Shown here: positions 9,768 through 18,332 of the stretch, piece after piece | How the letters are laid out: each line of letters starts with the position of its first letter | Numbering within the stretch: the stretch's first letter is position 1 | Assembly (NCBI RefSeq): GCF_005049105.1 | Contig: NZ_SUKA01000001.1 | Location: 558,001 to 622,000, forward strand | Source: Sphingobacterium alkalisoli | GTDB taxonomy: Bacteria; Bacteroidota; Bacteroidia; Sphingobacteriales; Sphingobacteriaceae | Direction of reading: 5' to 3' | Length of the DNA stretch: 64,000 nucleotides | Notes under the pieces: model-generated | What the model saw: the letters and a program-made list of their open reading frames with translations, nothing else | What the model was told of the DNA's origin: nothing | Database searches by the model: none | Translations under genes and position numbers: made by a program

Positions 9768-10415
9768 CTATTTATAAGCGAAGACATCTCCTAGATCATC
9801 GTTGCTTGTAAATGTAGAATCCAGATCAATTAATTCACCAGTTCCGATGTTGACGACCATTCCATGTACAGCCAGATCTTCGCGATCTTTCCATGCATTC
9901 TGTACAATAGATGTTGTACATAGATTAAATACTTGCTCTTTTACATTTAATTCGACCAACCTATTTGTCTTCTCTTCTGGGTCTTCAATTGCATCAACTT
10001 CTGCTGCATGAAGTCGGTATACATCTTTGATATGGCACAGCCAGTTATCGATAATGCCAAACTGTTTACGGCTTAAGGAAGCTGCAACACCACCACATCC
10101 GTAATGACCTGCTACAATCACATGTTTTACTTTCAATACATTAACTGCATAATCGAGAACGGACAGCATGCTCATGTCAGAGTGAACACACATGTTAGCA
10201 ATGTTGCGATGTACAAACACTTCTCCGGGTTTTTTGCCGGTCAGTTCATTAGCTGGTACACGGCTGTCTGCACACCCGATCCATAATATCTCTGGGCTTT
10301 GACCTTTTGCCAGTTGTTGGAAACGGCCTGTCTTGTCTTCGCTTACAAAATCGACCCAGTCTTTATTTCCGTCTAAAATTTTTTTAAAACCTAATTCTAA
10401 TTCGTTGTTTCCCAT
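9768..10415 (-). CDS. Beta-class carbonic anhydrase
   Basis: Interconverts CO2 and bicarbonate. The 215-residue protein has all zinc-site residues of the beta class: C48 with the D50-x-R52 dyad (WIGCADSRVPANE) and H104 with C107 (AGHYGCGGV). HRNIAN (69-74) is also typical. There is no signal peptide, so it is cytoplasmic. It lies 63 bp downstream of a SulP transporter on the same strand, a pairing often seen in bacteria, which suggests that the two act together on bicarbonate supply. Confidence 0.95.
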   Translation of the reverse strand: MGNNELELGFKKILDGNKDWVDFVSEDKTGRFQQLAKGQSPEILWIGCADSRVPANELTGKKPGEVFVHRNIANMCVHSDMSMLSVLDYAVNVLKVKHVIVAGHYGCGGVAASLSRKQFGIIDNWLCHIKDVYRLHAAEVDAIEDPEEKTNRLVELNVKEQVFNLCTTSIVQNAWKDREDLAVHGMVVNIGTGELIDLDSTFTSNDDLGDVFAYK

Positions 10416-10478
10416 ATTTTTTTAATTTGGAATTGCTTTCATGAAAACAATTCAAGATACAGCATTTATGTTAATTAA

Positions 10479-12035
10479 TTAGACTACCTTCTGAAGATGT
10501 TTCTTTCGGTATGTTTTTTTTTTATAATTGATATCGTTTAGCTCGATTTCAAGCCCTTTACTGAGGGCATTCTGTTCGAAATCCCGAATCACTTCAAGCA
10601 CATCTTTATCGATGAATTTGCTATCGTATCCATTTATTACCACGCGGTCTACCGATTTTGGAAGGTTGTATAGTTTTTGTTGGATAGGTACTTTATTCAG
10701 AAATGAGACTTCCTCAGCTAGTGTCAATACAGCTTGATTTTTATTATCCTTTTCTTCAATGCTAAATTTGTATGCGTTCTGCATGTTAGCCCGTAATATA
10801 TAGAATGTGGCAACTACAATTCCTATTCCGACTCCCATTAATAAGTCTGTTGCGACGATGGCAACAACAGTAATAGTGAAGGGGATAAATTGATCTAAAC
10901 CCTTGTTATACATTTGTTTGAAAAGCGCAGGCTTAGCAAGTTTATATCCGGTGTGTAATAAGATTGCAGCTAAACAAGATAACGGAATCAAATTGATAAG
11001 GGAGGGAATGGCAACCAACGCTGCCAGCAACCAAATACCATGAAAGATGGCGGACTGGCGGGTTCTACCCCCTGCATTTGCGTTTGCAGACGAGCGAACG
11101 ATTACGGACGTCATCGGTAAACCACCCAATAAACCACTGGTGATATTTCCGACACCCTGCGCCACCAACTCTCTGTTGGTAGGGGAGTTCCGTTTGAAAG
11201 GGTCGAGTTTGTCTACCGCTTCTATGCTAAGAAGCGTTTCCAAACTGGCTATGATCGCGATGGTGACAGCTACTATCCAAACATCTTTATTTAAGATCTG
11301 TGTGAAATCAGGAAAAATAAATAATCCCGTAAATTCGGTAAATGAAGATACCACGGGGATAGATACAAAATGTTCTGAGTTTAACCCCCAAGAACTGCCT
11401 GCGAATGCTATGCTTAGTCCGATTCCGACAAGAACAACAACCAAAGGGGCAGGAACCTTATTTAAGGTTTTTATTGTTGGCCAATAGATGAGAATAGCCA
11501 ATGACAAAAAGCAGATGATCGCAGCACCCCAATTGACCGCTGAAAAAATGGTGTCGGAGAAAGCAGTAATTCCACCCCCATTATCTAATTCAAAAGCGTG
11601 AGATTCAGAAAGACCTACTGCTAATGGCAACTGTTTTAGGATGATGGTAATACCGATCGCCGCAAGCATACCTAGAATCACTGCTGAAGGAAAATAATTT
11701 CCTATCATTCCAGCTTTCATAATACCTAATACCAGCTGAACTGCTCCAGCGATTAGTACCGCTAACAAGAAGGTTTCATATGCACCTAGATCCTGTATCG
11801 CTCCTAATACGATAACAGTTAATCCAGCGGCCGGCCCACTGACACTAAGTGGAGAACCCGATATCGACGCTACCACAATCCCCCCAATAACACCTGTTAA
11901 TAATCCGGCAAATAATGGCGCACCGGATGCCATTGCAATACCCAAACATAGGGGTAAAGCTACCAGGAATACAACAATACTCGCTGGTAAGTCATATTTT
12001 AAGTCCCTTTTCGATAATTTTAGAAAAGCAGACAT
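10479..12035 (-). CDS. SulP-family anion transporter with STAS domain
   Basis: An inner-membrane transporter of the SLC26/SulP family. The N-terminal signature PASIVVFLVALPLCLGIA and ~11-14 hydrophobic segments cover most of the protein. The last ~100 residues (VLTLAEEVSFLN..VVINGYDSKFIDKDVLEVIRDFE) form a STAS-like cytoplasmic domain. The start chosen (ATG 12035, MSAFLKL) has an AGGA about 7 bp upstream; ATG 12050 and 12092 are alternatives that add poorly conserved residues. SulP members move sulfate, bicarbonate or dicarboxylates. The carbonic anhydrase immediately downstream points to bicarbonate, but this is inferred from context only. Confidence 0.9.
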   Translation of the reverse strand: MSAFLKLSKRDLKYDLPASIVVFLVALPLCLGIAMASGAPLFAGLLTGVIGGIVVASISGSPLSVSGPAAGLTVIVLGAIQDLGAYETFLLAVLIAGAVQLVLGIMKAGMIGNYFPSAVILGMLAAIGITIILKQLPLAVGLSESHAFELDNGGGITAFSDTIFSAVNWGAAIICFLSLAILIYWPTIKTLNKVPAPLVVVLVGIGLSIAFAGSSWGLNSEHFVSIPVVSSFTEFTGLFIFPDFTQILNKDVWIVAVTIAIIASLETLLSIEAVDKLDPFKRNSPTNRELVAQGVGNITSGLLGGLPMTSVIVRSSANANAGGRTRQSAIFHGIWLLAALVAIPSLINLIPLSCLAAILLHTGYKLAKPALFKQMYNKGLDQFIPFTITVVAIVATDLLMGVGIGIVVATFYILRANMQNAYKFSIEEKDNKNQAVLTLAEEVSFLNKVPIQQKLYNLPKSVDRVVINGYDSKFIDKDVLEVIRDFEQNALSKGLEIELNDINYKKKTYRKKHLQKVV

Positions 12036-12148
12036 ACGAGTTCCTAACATAATTTTATAAATTATTTTTTTAAATTTTACTGAATAAATCACAACAGATT
12101 ACACTTGCTAAGTCATTAGCAAATAAACCATCCATACGATGTGCGAAT

Positions 12149-12493
12149 TTAGCAGTTGGGAGGGGGGGTAGGTACGGTAGGGTGATACGAGACAATGCAG
12201 CGTTCGTTACGGAGGTAAGTCATGCTCTTGCTGTTGCTTTCGATAGTTGGATTGAAAGCTAGAAAATCTATTGCATCTGGTTTGAAAACTTTTACGCCAT
12301 GCTCGTGGAGATCTTCATTATTTGAGTTGCTGTTGTTTTTTGCACTCTCAATTTCCAGTTGCATAACTACCTGAAGAATAGTTCCTTGGTCAACATTGTC
12401 AATAAAAATAGGTGTAGCAGAAATCAGCATCTTCAGGAAGAAGATAAAGAAACAAATCTTTGCTGATAATATTCTATATGCCTTATTATACAT
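12149..12493 (-). CDS. Small hypothetical protein, possible signal anchor
   Basis: A 114-residue open frame not recognised as any family. A hydrophobic N-terminal stretch (AKICFFIFFLKMLISATPIF, residues 11-30) could be a signal peptide or membrane anchor. The remainder is polar, with an Asn/Ser-rich linker (KNNSNSNNEDLHEHG) and a proline-rich end (PTVPTPPPNC). It is upstream of, and co-directional with, the SulP-carbonic anhydrase pair after a 113-bp gap. It may be real, since it has normal amino-acid composition and no longer frame competes with it, but nothing beyond that can be supported. Confidence 0.45.
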   Translation of the reverse strand: MYNKAYRILSAKICFFIFFLKMLISATPIFIDNVDQGTILQVVMQLEIESAKNNSNSNNEDLHEHGVKVFKPDAIDFLAFNPTIESNSKSMTYLRNERCIVSYHPTVPTPPPNC

Positions 12494-12789
12494 CTACTTT
12501 TATCGTATTGTCTTTCACAAAAATAGAATTATTCCGTAGAAAACCAAGGTTTATTTTAATTATATGGTATAAATATTACAAAACTTCCTAAGAAATCTAT
12601 ATTAAATAACAATTTGTTAATATTGAAATCTTTGCTTTGTTAAATATTGCGATAATCTCTTAAATATTTATAAATTCGATAGTTGAAACTTTCATTTATG
12701 TTGAGATCACATACTGTACAACATCTTGCCAGTAGATTATCGAAAGTTTACGTGCATTTCTTTAAAAGTTGAAATTTATTAATTGTATT

Positions 12790-14337
12790 ATGAGCCAGTC
12801 ATTTATCGATAACGTTAATGCATCTTATAATCCTAAAGGACCTTTTATACAACTAGGTTCAGGGATATTAAATGGAGAAGTCCGTACGAACGCAAAAGTA
12901 AATTTAGCGTTAAAAATGATGAACCGTCATGGGCTTATTGCCGGAGCTACGGGTACCGGTAAGACACGGACGTTACAGCTGATGGCAGAACAGCTCTCCG
13001 ACGCAGGTGTGCCCGTGTTTATGCTAGATGTTAAAGGAGATCTATCGGGGCTGGCTGAGCCAGGTAATACAAATGATGCCTTATTGGAACGCGGTAATCT
13101 GGTAGGAATACCCTTTGTACCTTCCTCGTTTCCCATAGAGGTTTTTTCTCTTAGCGGTAATTTAGGATCTGCTATGCGTATTACTGTTGAAGATTTTGGG
13201 CCTATACTTCTTGCCAGGATTCTAGATCTTAATGAAACGCAGTCGGGTGTACTTAGTGCTATATTTAAGTATGCAGATGATACTAAACTACCATTGGTCG
13301 ATCTTGACGATCTTAAAAAGTTGTTATCCTACTTATCTGAAGGAGCAGGAGCGGAGGAAATCAAGGCCGATTATGGAAAGATAAGCACGGCTAGCTCGGG
13401 CGCTATATTACGGAAAATCGTTGCCACCGAGCAACAAGGTGTCGCCCATATTTTTGGAGAGAAAGAATTTGATATTCAGGATTTATTCGGAAAAGTGGAC
13501 GGCAAAGGTGTCATCACACTTTTAAACATATCCGATATCCAAGATCAACCCCTGCTATTTTCTACTTTCCTCTTAAGCCTATTGGCGCAGCTTTTCAAAA
13601 AAATGCCCGAGGTGGGGGATTTAGACAAACCAAAGTTAGTGTTTTTCTTTGATGAAGCGCATTTGCTTTTTAATGGTGCTTCCAAAGTCTTTTTGATGCA
13701 AGTCGAACAAATAGTTAGGTTGATCCGGTCTAAAGGAATAGGTGTGTTCTTTTGTACGCAAGCGGCTACCGATATTCCGGAAAGTGTTTTAGGGCAGTTG
13801 GGAAATCGAATCCAACATGCACTACGTGCCTTTACACCTAACGATGCTGAAAACCTCCGTAAGACGGTGAGAACGTATCCTACATCCGAATTCTATGAAA
13901 TAGATAAAATTCTTACCTCGTTAGGTACAGGCCAGGCACTTGTTACGGTGTTAAATGATAAAGGAATTCCGACGGAAGTTGTCGCCACCCACCTGGTTCC
14001 GGCGCGGGCAATAATGGGACCAGCAGATCCTCAAACGTACGACAGCATTATTAAGAACTCGGAATACTATTCAAAGTATCAGGAACGAATAGAAAGGCGC
14101 ACGGCATCCGAAATTATTGCAGAACGTCAATCTGCTGCTGAAGAAGAGCGCGTCCGCGAGAAAGCCCGGCAAGAGGCTGAAAAAGCGACAAGAACTCGAA
14201 CAGGGTCGTCATCGCGTAGGCAAACACCTTTGGAGGCAGCTCAAACACAAGCAAGTCGAACGCTTGCCCGAGAGGGAGCTAAGTTGTTGGGGAAAATTGC
14301 TAACGGTATATTAAATTCAATATTTAAAAGGAAATAG
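12790..14337 (+). CDS. HerA/DUF853-type ATPase
   Basis: A 515-residue protein from ATG 12790 with the HerA-like (FtsK/HerA superfamily) ATPase core. Walker A is GATGTGKT (52-59), and Walker B is KLVFFFDEAHLLF. The C-terminal part includes a RKTVRTYPTS segment and a charged Glu/Arg-rich tail. The family corresponds to DUF853, annotated as putative DNA-translocating ATPases or helicases; its cellular task is not established. An upstream in-frame TTG at 12769 would add seven residues (KFINCI..), which look non-coding. It stands alone, with 296 bp of AT-rich DNA upstream. Confidence 0.85.
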   Translation: MSQSFIDNVNASYNPKGPFIQLGSGILNGEVRTNAKVNLALKMMNRHGLIAGATGTGKTRTLQLMAEQLSDAGVPVFMLDVKGDLSGLAEPGNTNDALLERGNLVGIPFVPSSFPIEVFSLSGNLGSAMRITVEDFGPILLARILDLNETQSGVLSAIFKYADDTKLPLVDLDDLKKLLSYLSEGAGAEEIKADYGKISTASSGAILRKIVATEQQGVAHIFGEKEFDIQDLFGKVDGKGVITLLNISDIQDQPLLFSTFLLSLLAQLFKKMPEVGDLDKPKLVFFFDEAHLLFNGASKVFLMQVEQIVRLIRSKGIGVFFCTQAATDIPESVLGQLGNRIQHALRAFTPNDAENLRKTVRTYPTSEFYEIDKILTSLGTGQALVTVLNDKGIPTEVVATHLVPARAIMGPADPQTYDSIIKNSEYYSKYQERIERRTASEIIAERQSAAEEERVREKARQEAEKATRTRTGSSSRRQTPLEAAQTQASRTLAREGAKLLGKIANGILNSIFKRK

Positions 14338-14349
14338 TCTCAAAATCTT

Positions 14350-14357
14350 TATGTTTG
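14350..14357 (+). promoter_or_regulatory. -7 promoter element for nucleotidyltransferase gene
   Basis: TATGTTTG is an exact match to TAnnTTTG, 38 bp before the start codon at 14395. No convincing -33 TTG precedes it. Confidence 0.5.
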
Positions 14358-14394
14358 TAAGATTATTGAAAAGAATTAACAAGGAAATTTTAAT

Positions 14395-15309
14395 ATGAGT
14401 AAACCTACATTACTAGTACTCGCTGCGGGTATGGCAAGCAGATATGGTTCGTTAAAACAAGTGGATAGTTTTGGTCCTCATGGTGAGACTATTATTGATT
14501 ATTCTATTTATGACGCTATAAATGCAGGGTTTGGCAAAGTAGTCTTTATTATCCGTAAGGAATTCGAAGCCACCATGCGTGACAAATTTGACGAAAAATT
14601 AAAGGGAAAAATAGAGGTGGACTATGCATTCCAAGATTTTGATCTGCGTAAATTCGGTGTAGACAAAGATATCGTACGCGAAAAACCCTGGGGTACAGCT
14701 CATGCTGTGATGAGTGCAAAAGATATTATTCATGAACCATTTTGTGTGATCAATGCCGACGACTTCTATGGTACCGATGCCTTTCAAAAAATGGGTCAGT
14801 TCCTTACTTCCGAAGTGTCTGATACCCACATGTCATTAATAGGTTTTAAAGTGGGTAATACCCTTTCAGATTACGGATATGTATCGCGCGGCGTATGCGA
14901 AGTAAGTGATGAAGGCAATATGGCTTCGGTAATAGAAAGAACAAATATTTTTTACGTGTCTGATGAAGCGGGGAATAGAAAGATTGTTTACGAAGAGAAC
15001 GGGGTACAATATGATCTTGATGCGGAATCACGGGTGTCTATGAATTTTTGGGGATTCACACCAAAGATATTTGAAATAGCACTGGATATGTTTCCTAAGT
15101 TTGTGGAAGAAAATGGCGATAATCCGAAATCTGAGTTCTTTATCCCTTCTGTACCAGATTATATGGTTAGGCAGGGATTAGCTGACTTCAAAGTGATACC
15201 GACCTCTGCCAAGTGGTTTGGTGTTACCTACAAAGAAGATAAGCCCATTGTACAGGAATCGATTTCAGCATTAATAGAAAACGGAACCTATCCAACGAAG
15301 TTGTTTTAA
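14395..15309 (+). CDS. Sugar-phosphate nucleotidyltransferase family protein
   Basis: A 304-residue GT-A-fold nucleotidyltransferase. The N terminus LLVLAAGMASRYGSLKQVDSF holds the nucleotide-binding G-x-G-x-R-type loop in a diverged form (AAGMASRYGS), and VINADDFYG provides the metal-binding Asp pair. These enzymes make NDP-sugars from sugar-1-phosphates. It lacks the left-handed helix domain of GlmU, so it most resembles stand-alone NTP_transferase proteins; sugar and base are not identifiable. It has its own promoter and ends at a very strong terminator shared with dnaK. Confidence 0.85.
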   Translation: MSKPTLLVLAAGMASRYGSLKQVDSFGPHGETIIDYSIYDAINAGFGKVVFIIRKEFEATMRDKFDEKLKGKIEVDYAFQDFDLRKFGVDKDIVREKPWGTAHAVMSAKDIIHEPFCVINADDFYGTDAFQKMGQFLTSEVSDTHMSLIGFKVGNTLSDYGYVSRGVCEVSDEGNMASVIERTNIFYVSDEAGNRKIVYEENGVQYDLDAESRVSMNFWGFTPKIFEIALDMFPKFVEENGDNPKSEFFIPSVPDYMVRQGLADFKVIPTSAKWFGVTYKEDKPIVQESISALIENGTYPTKLF

Positions 15310-15317
15310 AAGTCCTG

Positions 15318-15364
15318 ATAACAAAGAAAGCCCGAAGATCAAATCTTCGGGCTTTCTTTGTTAT
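15318..15364. terminator. Strong bidirectional terminator
   Basis: A 22-bp perfect stem (15318-15339 with 15343-15364) with a 3-nt loop lies between the convergent nucleotidyltransferase and dnaK genes. It is GC-rich in the middle, with A/T-runs outside. Confidence 0.9.
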
Positions 15365-15377
15365 GTAAAAGAGTGAA

Positions 15378-17294
15378 TTATTTTACTTCTTCGAAATCTA
15401 CATCCTGTACATCATCAGCTCCACCTTGGTTAGCGTCAGCGCTACCTGTGTTAGCTTGACCTGCATCACCTTGTGGCTGTGAGCCACCTTGAGATGCTGC
15501 GTACATTTCTTCTGAAGCAGCGTTCCATGCATTTTGCAATTCAGCCGAAGCCGTATCAATGTCAGCAAAGTTTCTAGCTGCATAAGCTGCTTTTAACTTT
15601 TCTAAACCGGCATCGATAGGTGCTTTTTTGTCCGCAGAAATTTTGTCACCGTATTCTTTCAATTGTTTCTCTGTAGAAAAGATTAAGGCATCGGCACCGT
15701 TGATTTTATCCGCTTCTTCTTTTACCTTTTTATCCGCTTCTGCGTTAGCTTCCGCTTCTTGTTTCATTTTTTGGATATCTTCTTCGGATAGGCCTGAAGA
15801 GGCTTCAATACGAATATTTTGCTCTTTGCCAGTTGCCTTATCTTTAGCAGATACCTTGATAATACCATTTGCATCGATATCAAAAATCACCTCGATTTGT
15901 GGGATACCACGAGGAGCTGGAGGTATATCCGTTAACTGAAAACGTCCTAGGGTACGGTTTTGAGAGGCCATAGGTCGTTCACCTTGTAATACGTGAATTT
16001 CTACCGATGGTTGACTGTCAGACGCTGTAGAGAATGTTTCCGATTTTTTAGTTGGAATAGTGGTATTCGCTTCAATCAATTTCGTCATTACACCACCCAT
16101 CGTCTCGATACCCAATGAAAGAGGCGTAACATCTAATAACAATACATCTTTTACCTCACCTGTCAATACACCACCTTGAATGGCTGCACCTAACGCAACT
16201 ACCTCATCAGGATTAACGCCTTTTGATGGCTCTTTTCCGAAGAAAGCTTTAACCGAATCTACGATCGCGGGAATACGTGTAGATCCACCTACTAGAATGA
16301 TTTCATCAATATCTGACGTGCTATAACCTGCATTTTTCAATGCTGTACGACAAGGGTCGATCGTGCGTTTGATCAAATCTGCTGCTAGGTTTTCAAATTT
16401 AGCACGAGATAACGTACGTACCAAATGTTTAGGTCCTGTAGCATCAGCTGTAATGTATGGTAGATTTATTTCCGTAGAAGATGTGCTTGATAATTCAATT
16501 TTTGCTTTCTCAGCCGCCTCTTTCAAACGTTGTAATGCCATTGCATCTTTCTTCAGATCAAAACCATTGTTTTCGTTTGCGAATTCTTCAGCCAACCAGT
16601 TGATAATCACATTATCAAAGTCATCTCCACCTAAGTGCGTATCACCATCGGTTGATTTTACTTCGAATACACCGTCGCCCAACTCCAATACGGATACATC
16701 ATGCGTACCACCACCACAGTCAAACACGACGATTTTCATGTCTTTGTTTGCCTTGTCAAGACCGTAGGCTAAGGCTGCCGCTGTAGGCTCATTAATGATA
16801 CGTTCTACTTTAAGACCTGCAATTTCGCCCGCTTCTTTAGTCGCTTGGCGTTGTGCATCATTGAAATATGCCGGTACAGTGATTACCGCACGACTTACTT
16901 CTTGACCTAAATAATCTTCCGCAGTCTTTTTCATTTTCTGAAGTATCATTGCTGATATTTCCTGAGGAGTATATTTACGGTCGTCAATTTCTACTCGAGG
17001 CGTATTGTTATCACCTTTAACAACTTTATAAGGGATATGAGAAATTTCTTTTTGTGCTTCGTTAAAAGAAGTTCCCATAAAACGTTTAATGGAATATATG
17101 GTTTTATGCGGATTTGTAATAGCCTGACGTTTAGCTGGATCACCAACTTTTCGCTCACCACCATCTACAAACGCCACAATAGAAGGTGTAGTACGTTTAC
17201 CTTCATTGTTGGCAATAACTACCGGTTCGTTACCTTCCATTACAGCAACACATGAATTGGTAGTACCTAAGTCGATTCCTATAATTTTTGACAT
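15378..17294 (-). CDS. dnaK: Molecular chaperone DnaK (Hsp70)
   Basis: ATP-dependent Hsp70 chaperone for folding and stress recovery in the cytoplasm. The 638-residue length is normal. The N-terminal ATPase domain starts [16 protein letters not shown], with [12 protein letters not shown] and [10 protein letters not shown] further on; the linker [13 protein letters not shown] leads to the substrate-binding domain (about 390-510). The helical lid ends in a Gly/Gln-rich tail and the acidic end [10 protein letters not shown] typical of DnaK. It is monocistronic here: dnaJ and grpE are not adjacent. Three TGACA/TGTCA boxes upstream may take part in heat-shock control. Confidence 0.98.
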   Translation of the reverse strand: MSKIIGIDLGTTNSCVAVMEGNEPVVIANNEGKRTTPSIVAFVDGGERKVGDPAKRQAITNPHKTIYSIKRFMGTSFNEAQKEISHIPYKVVKGDNNTPRVEIDDRKYTPQEISAMILQKMKKTAEDYLGQEVSRAVITVPAYFNDAQRQATKEAGEIAGLKVERIINEPTAAALAYGLDKANKDMKIVVFDCGGGTHDVSVLELGDGVFEVKSTDGDTHLGGDDFDNVIINWLAEEFANENNGFDLKKDAMALQRLKEAAEKAKIELSSTSSTEINLPYITADATGPKHLVRTLSRAKFENLAADLIKRTIDPCRTALKNAGYSTSDIDEIILVGGSTRIPAIVDSVKAFFGKEPSKGVNPDEVVALGAAIQGGVLTGEVKDVLLLDVTPLSLGIETMGGVMTKLIEANTTIPTKKSETFSTASDSQPSVEIHVLQGERPMASQNRTLGRFQLTDIPPAPRGIPQIEVIFDIDANGIIKVSAKDKATGKEQNIRIEASSGLSEEDIQKMKQEAEANAEADKKVKEEADKINGADALIFSTEKQLKEYGDKISADKKAPIDAGLEKLKAAYAARNFADIDTASAELQNAWNAASEEMYAASQGGSQPQGDAGQANTGSADANQGGADDVQDVDFEEVK

Positions 17295-17410
17295 ATCTTG
17301 TATTTTGTTTTTTTACTTAATTTAAATAGTTGTTTCGTATATAACAACCCTTATGCCAAGAAGTAAAAACTGCTTTATGCCTGAAAATGGGATCCATATT
17401 GTCGGAAATA

Positions 17411-17436
17411 TGACATAATTTTGTGACAAACTGTCA
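17411..17436 (-). promoter_or_regulatory. TGACA/TGTCA boxes upstream of dnaK
   Basis: Three pentamers (TGACA at 17411 and 17424, TGTCA at 17432 on the plus strand) sit 117-142 bp upstream of the dnaK start. The last two form a small dyad, TGACA-aac-TGTCA. This could be an operator or sigma-factor target for stress control; it is only a visual pattern. Confidence 0.3.
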
Positions 17437-17453
17437 TTTTTTATTATACCCAC

Positions 17454-18332
17454 TTAATATATTAATTGTTCTAATATCAACTTTTTGTTGGATGTATTGT
17501 TGTCCTCTCTTCCGCGCGAAAAGAAACGTCCAAAACTTTCCGAAAATTCGTTTACCCCCATGCTTTTTACTTTTTTGTCCTTCCAGTTTGTCGGAACGGG
17601 CTCGTTAGAATAGGTTACCTTAGTCGCCCAATAATGTATATGCATCTCGGGTATAACTAATCCCATGATCATTCCGGGTAGACCATGACTTAAAGCTGGC
17701 CCGGCAGATACAGGTATCTGATCCGTGTAATAGGCGATGAGATACAATGAGTCCGGAGTTGCACCATTTACCCGGCGACACTCATAACCGGCAATCGTAC
17801 GATATTCGTCGGTAAAGCGCCATGTAATGGGTGATAGTGAATCGCTAAGCATGTATTTTTCATCAATTTCAACCTGTATCTCAGCGGTCTGATCTTTTAA
17901 GTTCTGATAAAGCACTTTACTGTTATTACCGCCCATCCGCCTCATACTTATGTTCATTCCCCCCCTTGATCCACGATTTCCACCAGAAAATCCCATCGTC
18001 GCTCTTCTTGAAGGTCCGCCGCCAGATTGGCTGTTCTCCTCTTCTTCAACGGCCGTCATCAAACTTTGCTTTTCATCAAACGTGAGTTCAAAGTATTGGG
18101 TAGAAGATTCCGGCATATTTTCAAGATTTCCTCCCATGCGCATTCCGCCTCCACCCGGTCCTCTACCGGCATTGTTGCCCGCGTCCATTTTCGCCATTAG
18201 ATCCCGCATCCGGGCCCTAGTATAGGTGATCTTTTCAAATGATATTTTGCCATGTGTTGCAAAGTATGCATACTGCGCCTGTGAATCGTGTATGACGAAT
18301 AAAGTCAGTAGAGCGAATAATATCCTAGTCAT
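17454..18332 (-). CDS. GLPGLI family exported protein
   Basis: A 292-residue exported protein with a signal peptide (LFALLTLFVIHDSQAQ, cleavage near residue 19) and the family-defining motif HGLPGMIMGLVIPE late in the chain. An ITWRFTDEYRTIAGYECRR segment, also typical, precedes it. Residues about 52-70 and 95-140 are low-complexity insertions rich in Gly, Met and Arg (for example GRGPGGGGMRMGG). Function of the family is unknown. The gene overlaps the end of the upstream outer-membrane barrel gene by 8 bp, so the two are translated together and probably cooperate at the envelope. Confidence 0.85.
   Translation of the reverse strand: MTRILFALLTLFVIHDSQAQYAYFATHGKISFEKITYTRARMRDLMAKMDAGNNAGRGPGGGGMRMGGNLENMPESSTQYFELTFDEKQSLMTAVEEEENSQSGGGPSRRATMGFSGGNRGSRGGMNISMRRMGGNNSKVLYQNLKDQTAEIQVEIDEKYMLSDSLSPITWRFTDEYRTIAGYECRRVNGATPDSLYLIAYYTDQIPVSAGPALSHGLPGMIMGLVIPEMHIHYWATKVTYSNEPVPTNWKDKKVKSMGVNEFSESFGRFFSRGREDNNTSNKKLILEQLIY

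Noticed and set aside
11047..11487. A 146-codon plus-strand frame
   Set aside because: It lies antisense to the SulP transporter and lacks any recognisable protein pattern.
12105..12122. A small inverted repeat TTGCTAA-gtca-TTAGCAA
   Set aside because: The 7-bp stem lacks a T-run and a clear context. It may be a weak hairpin after the 114-codon gene, but nothing supports a function.
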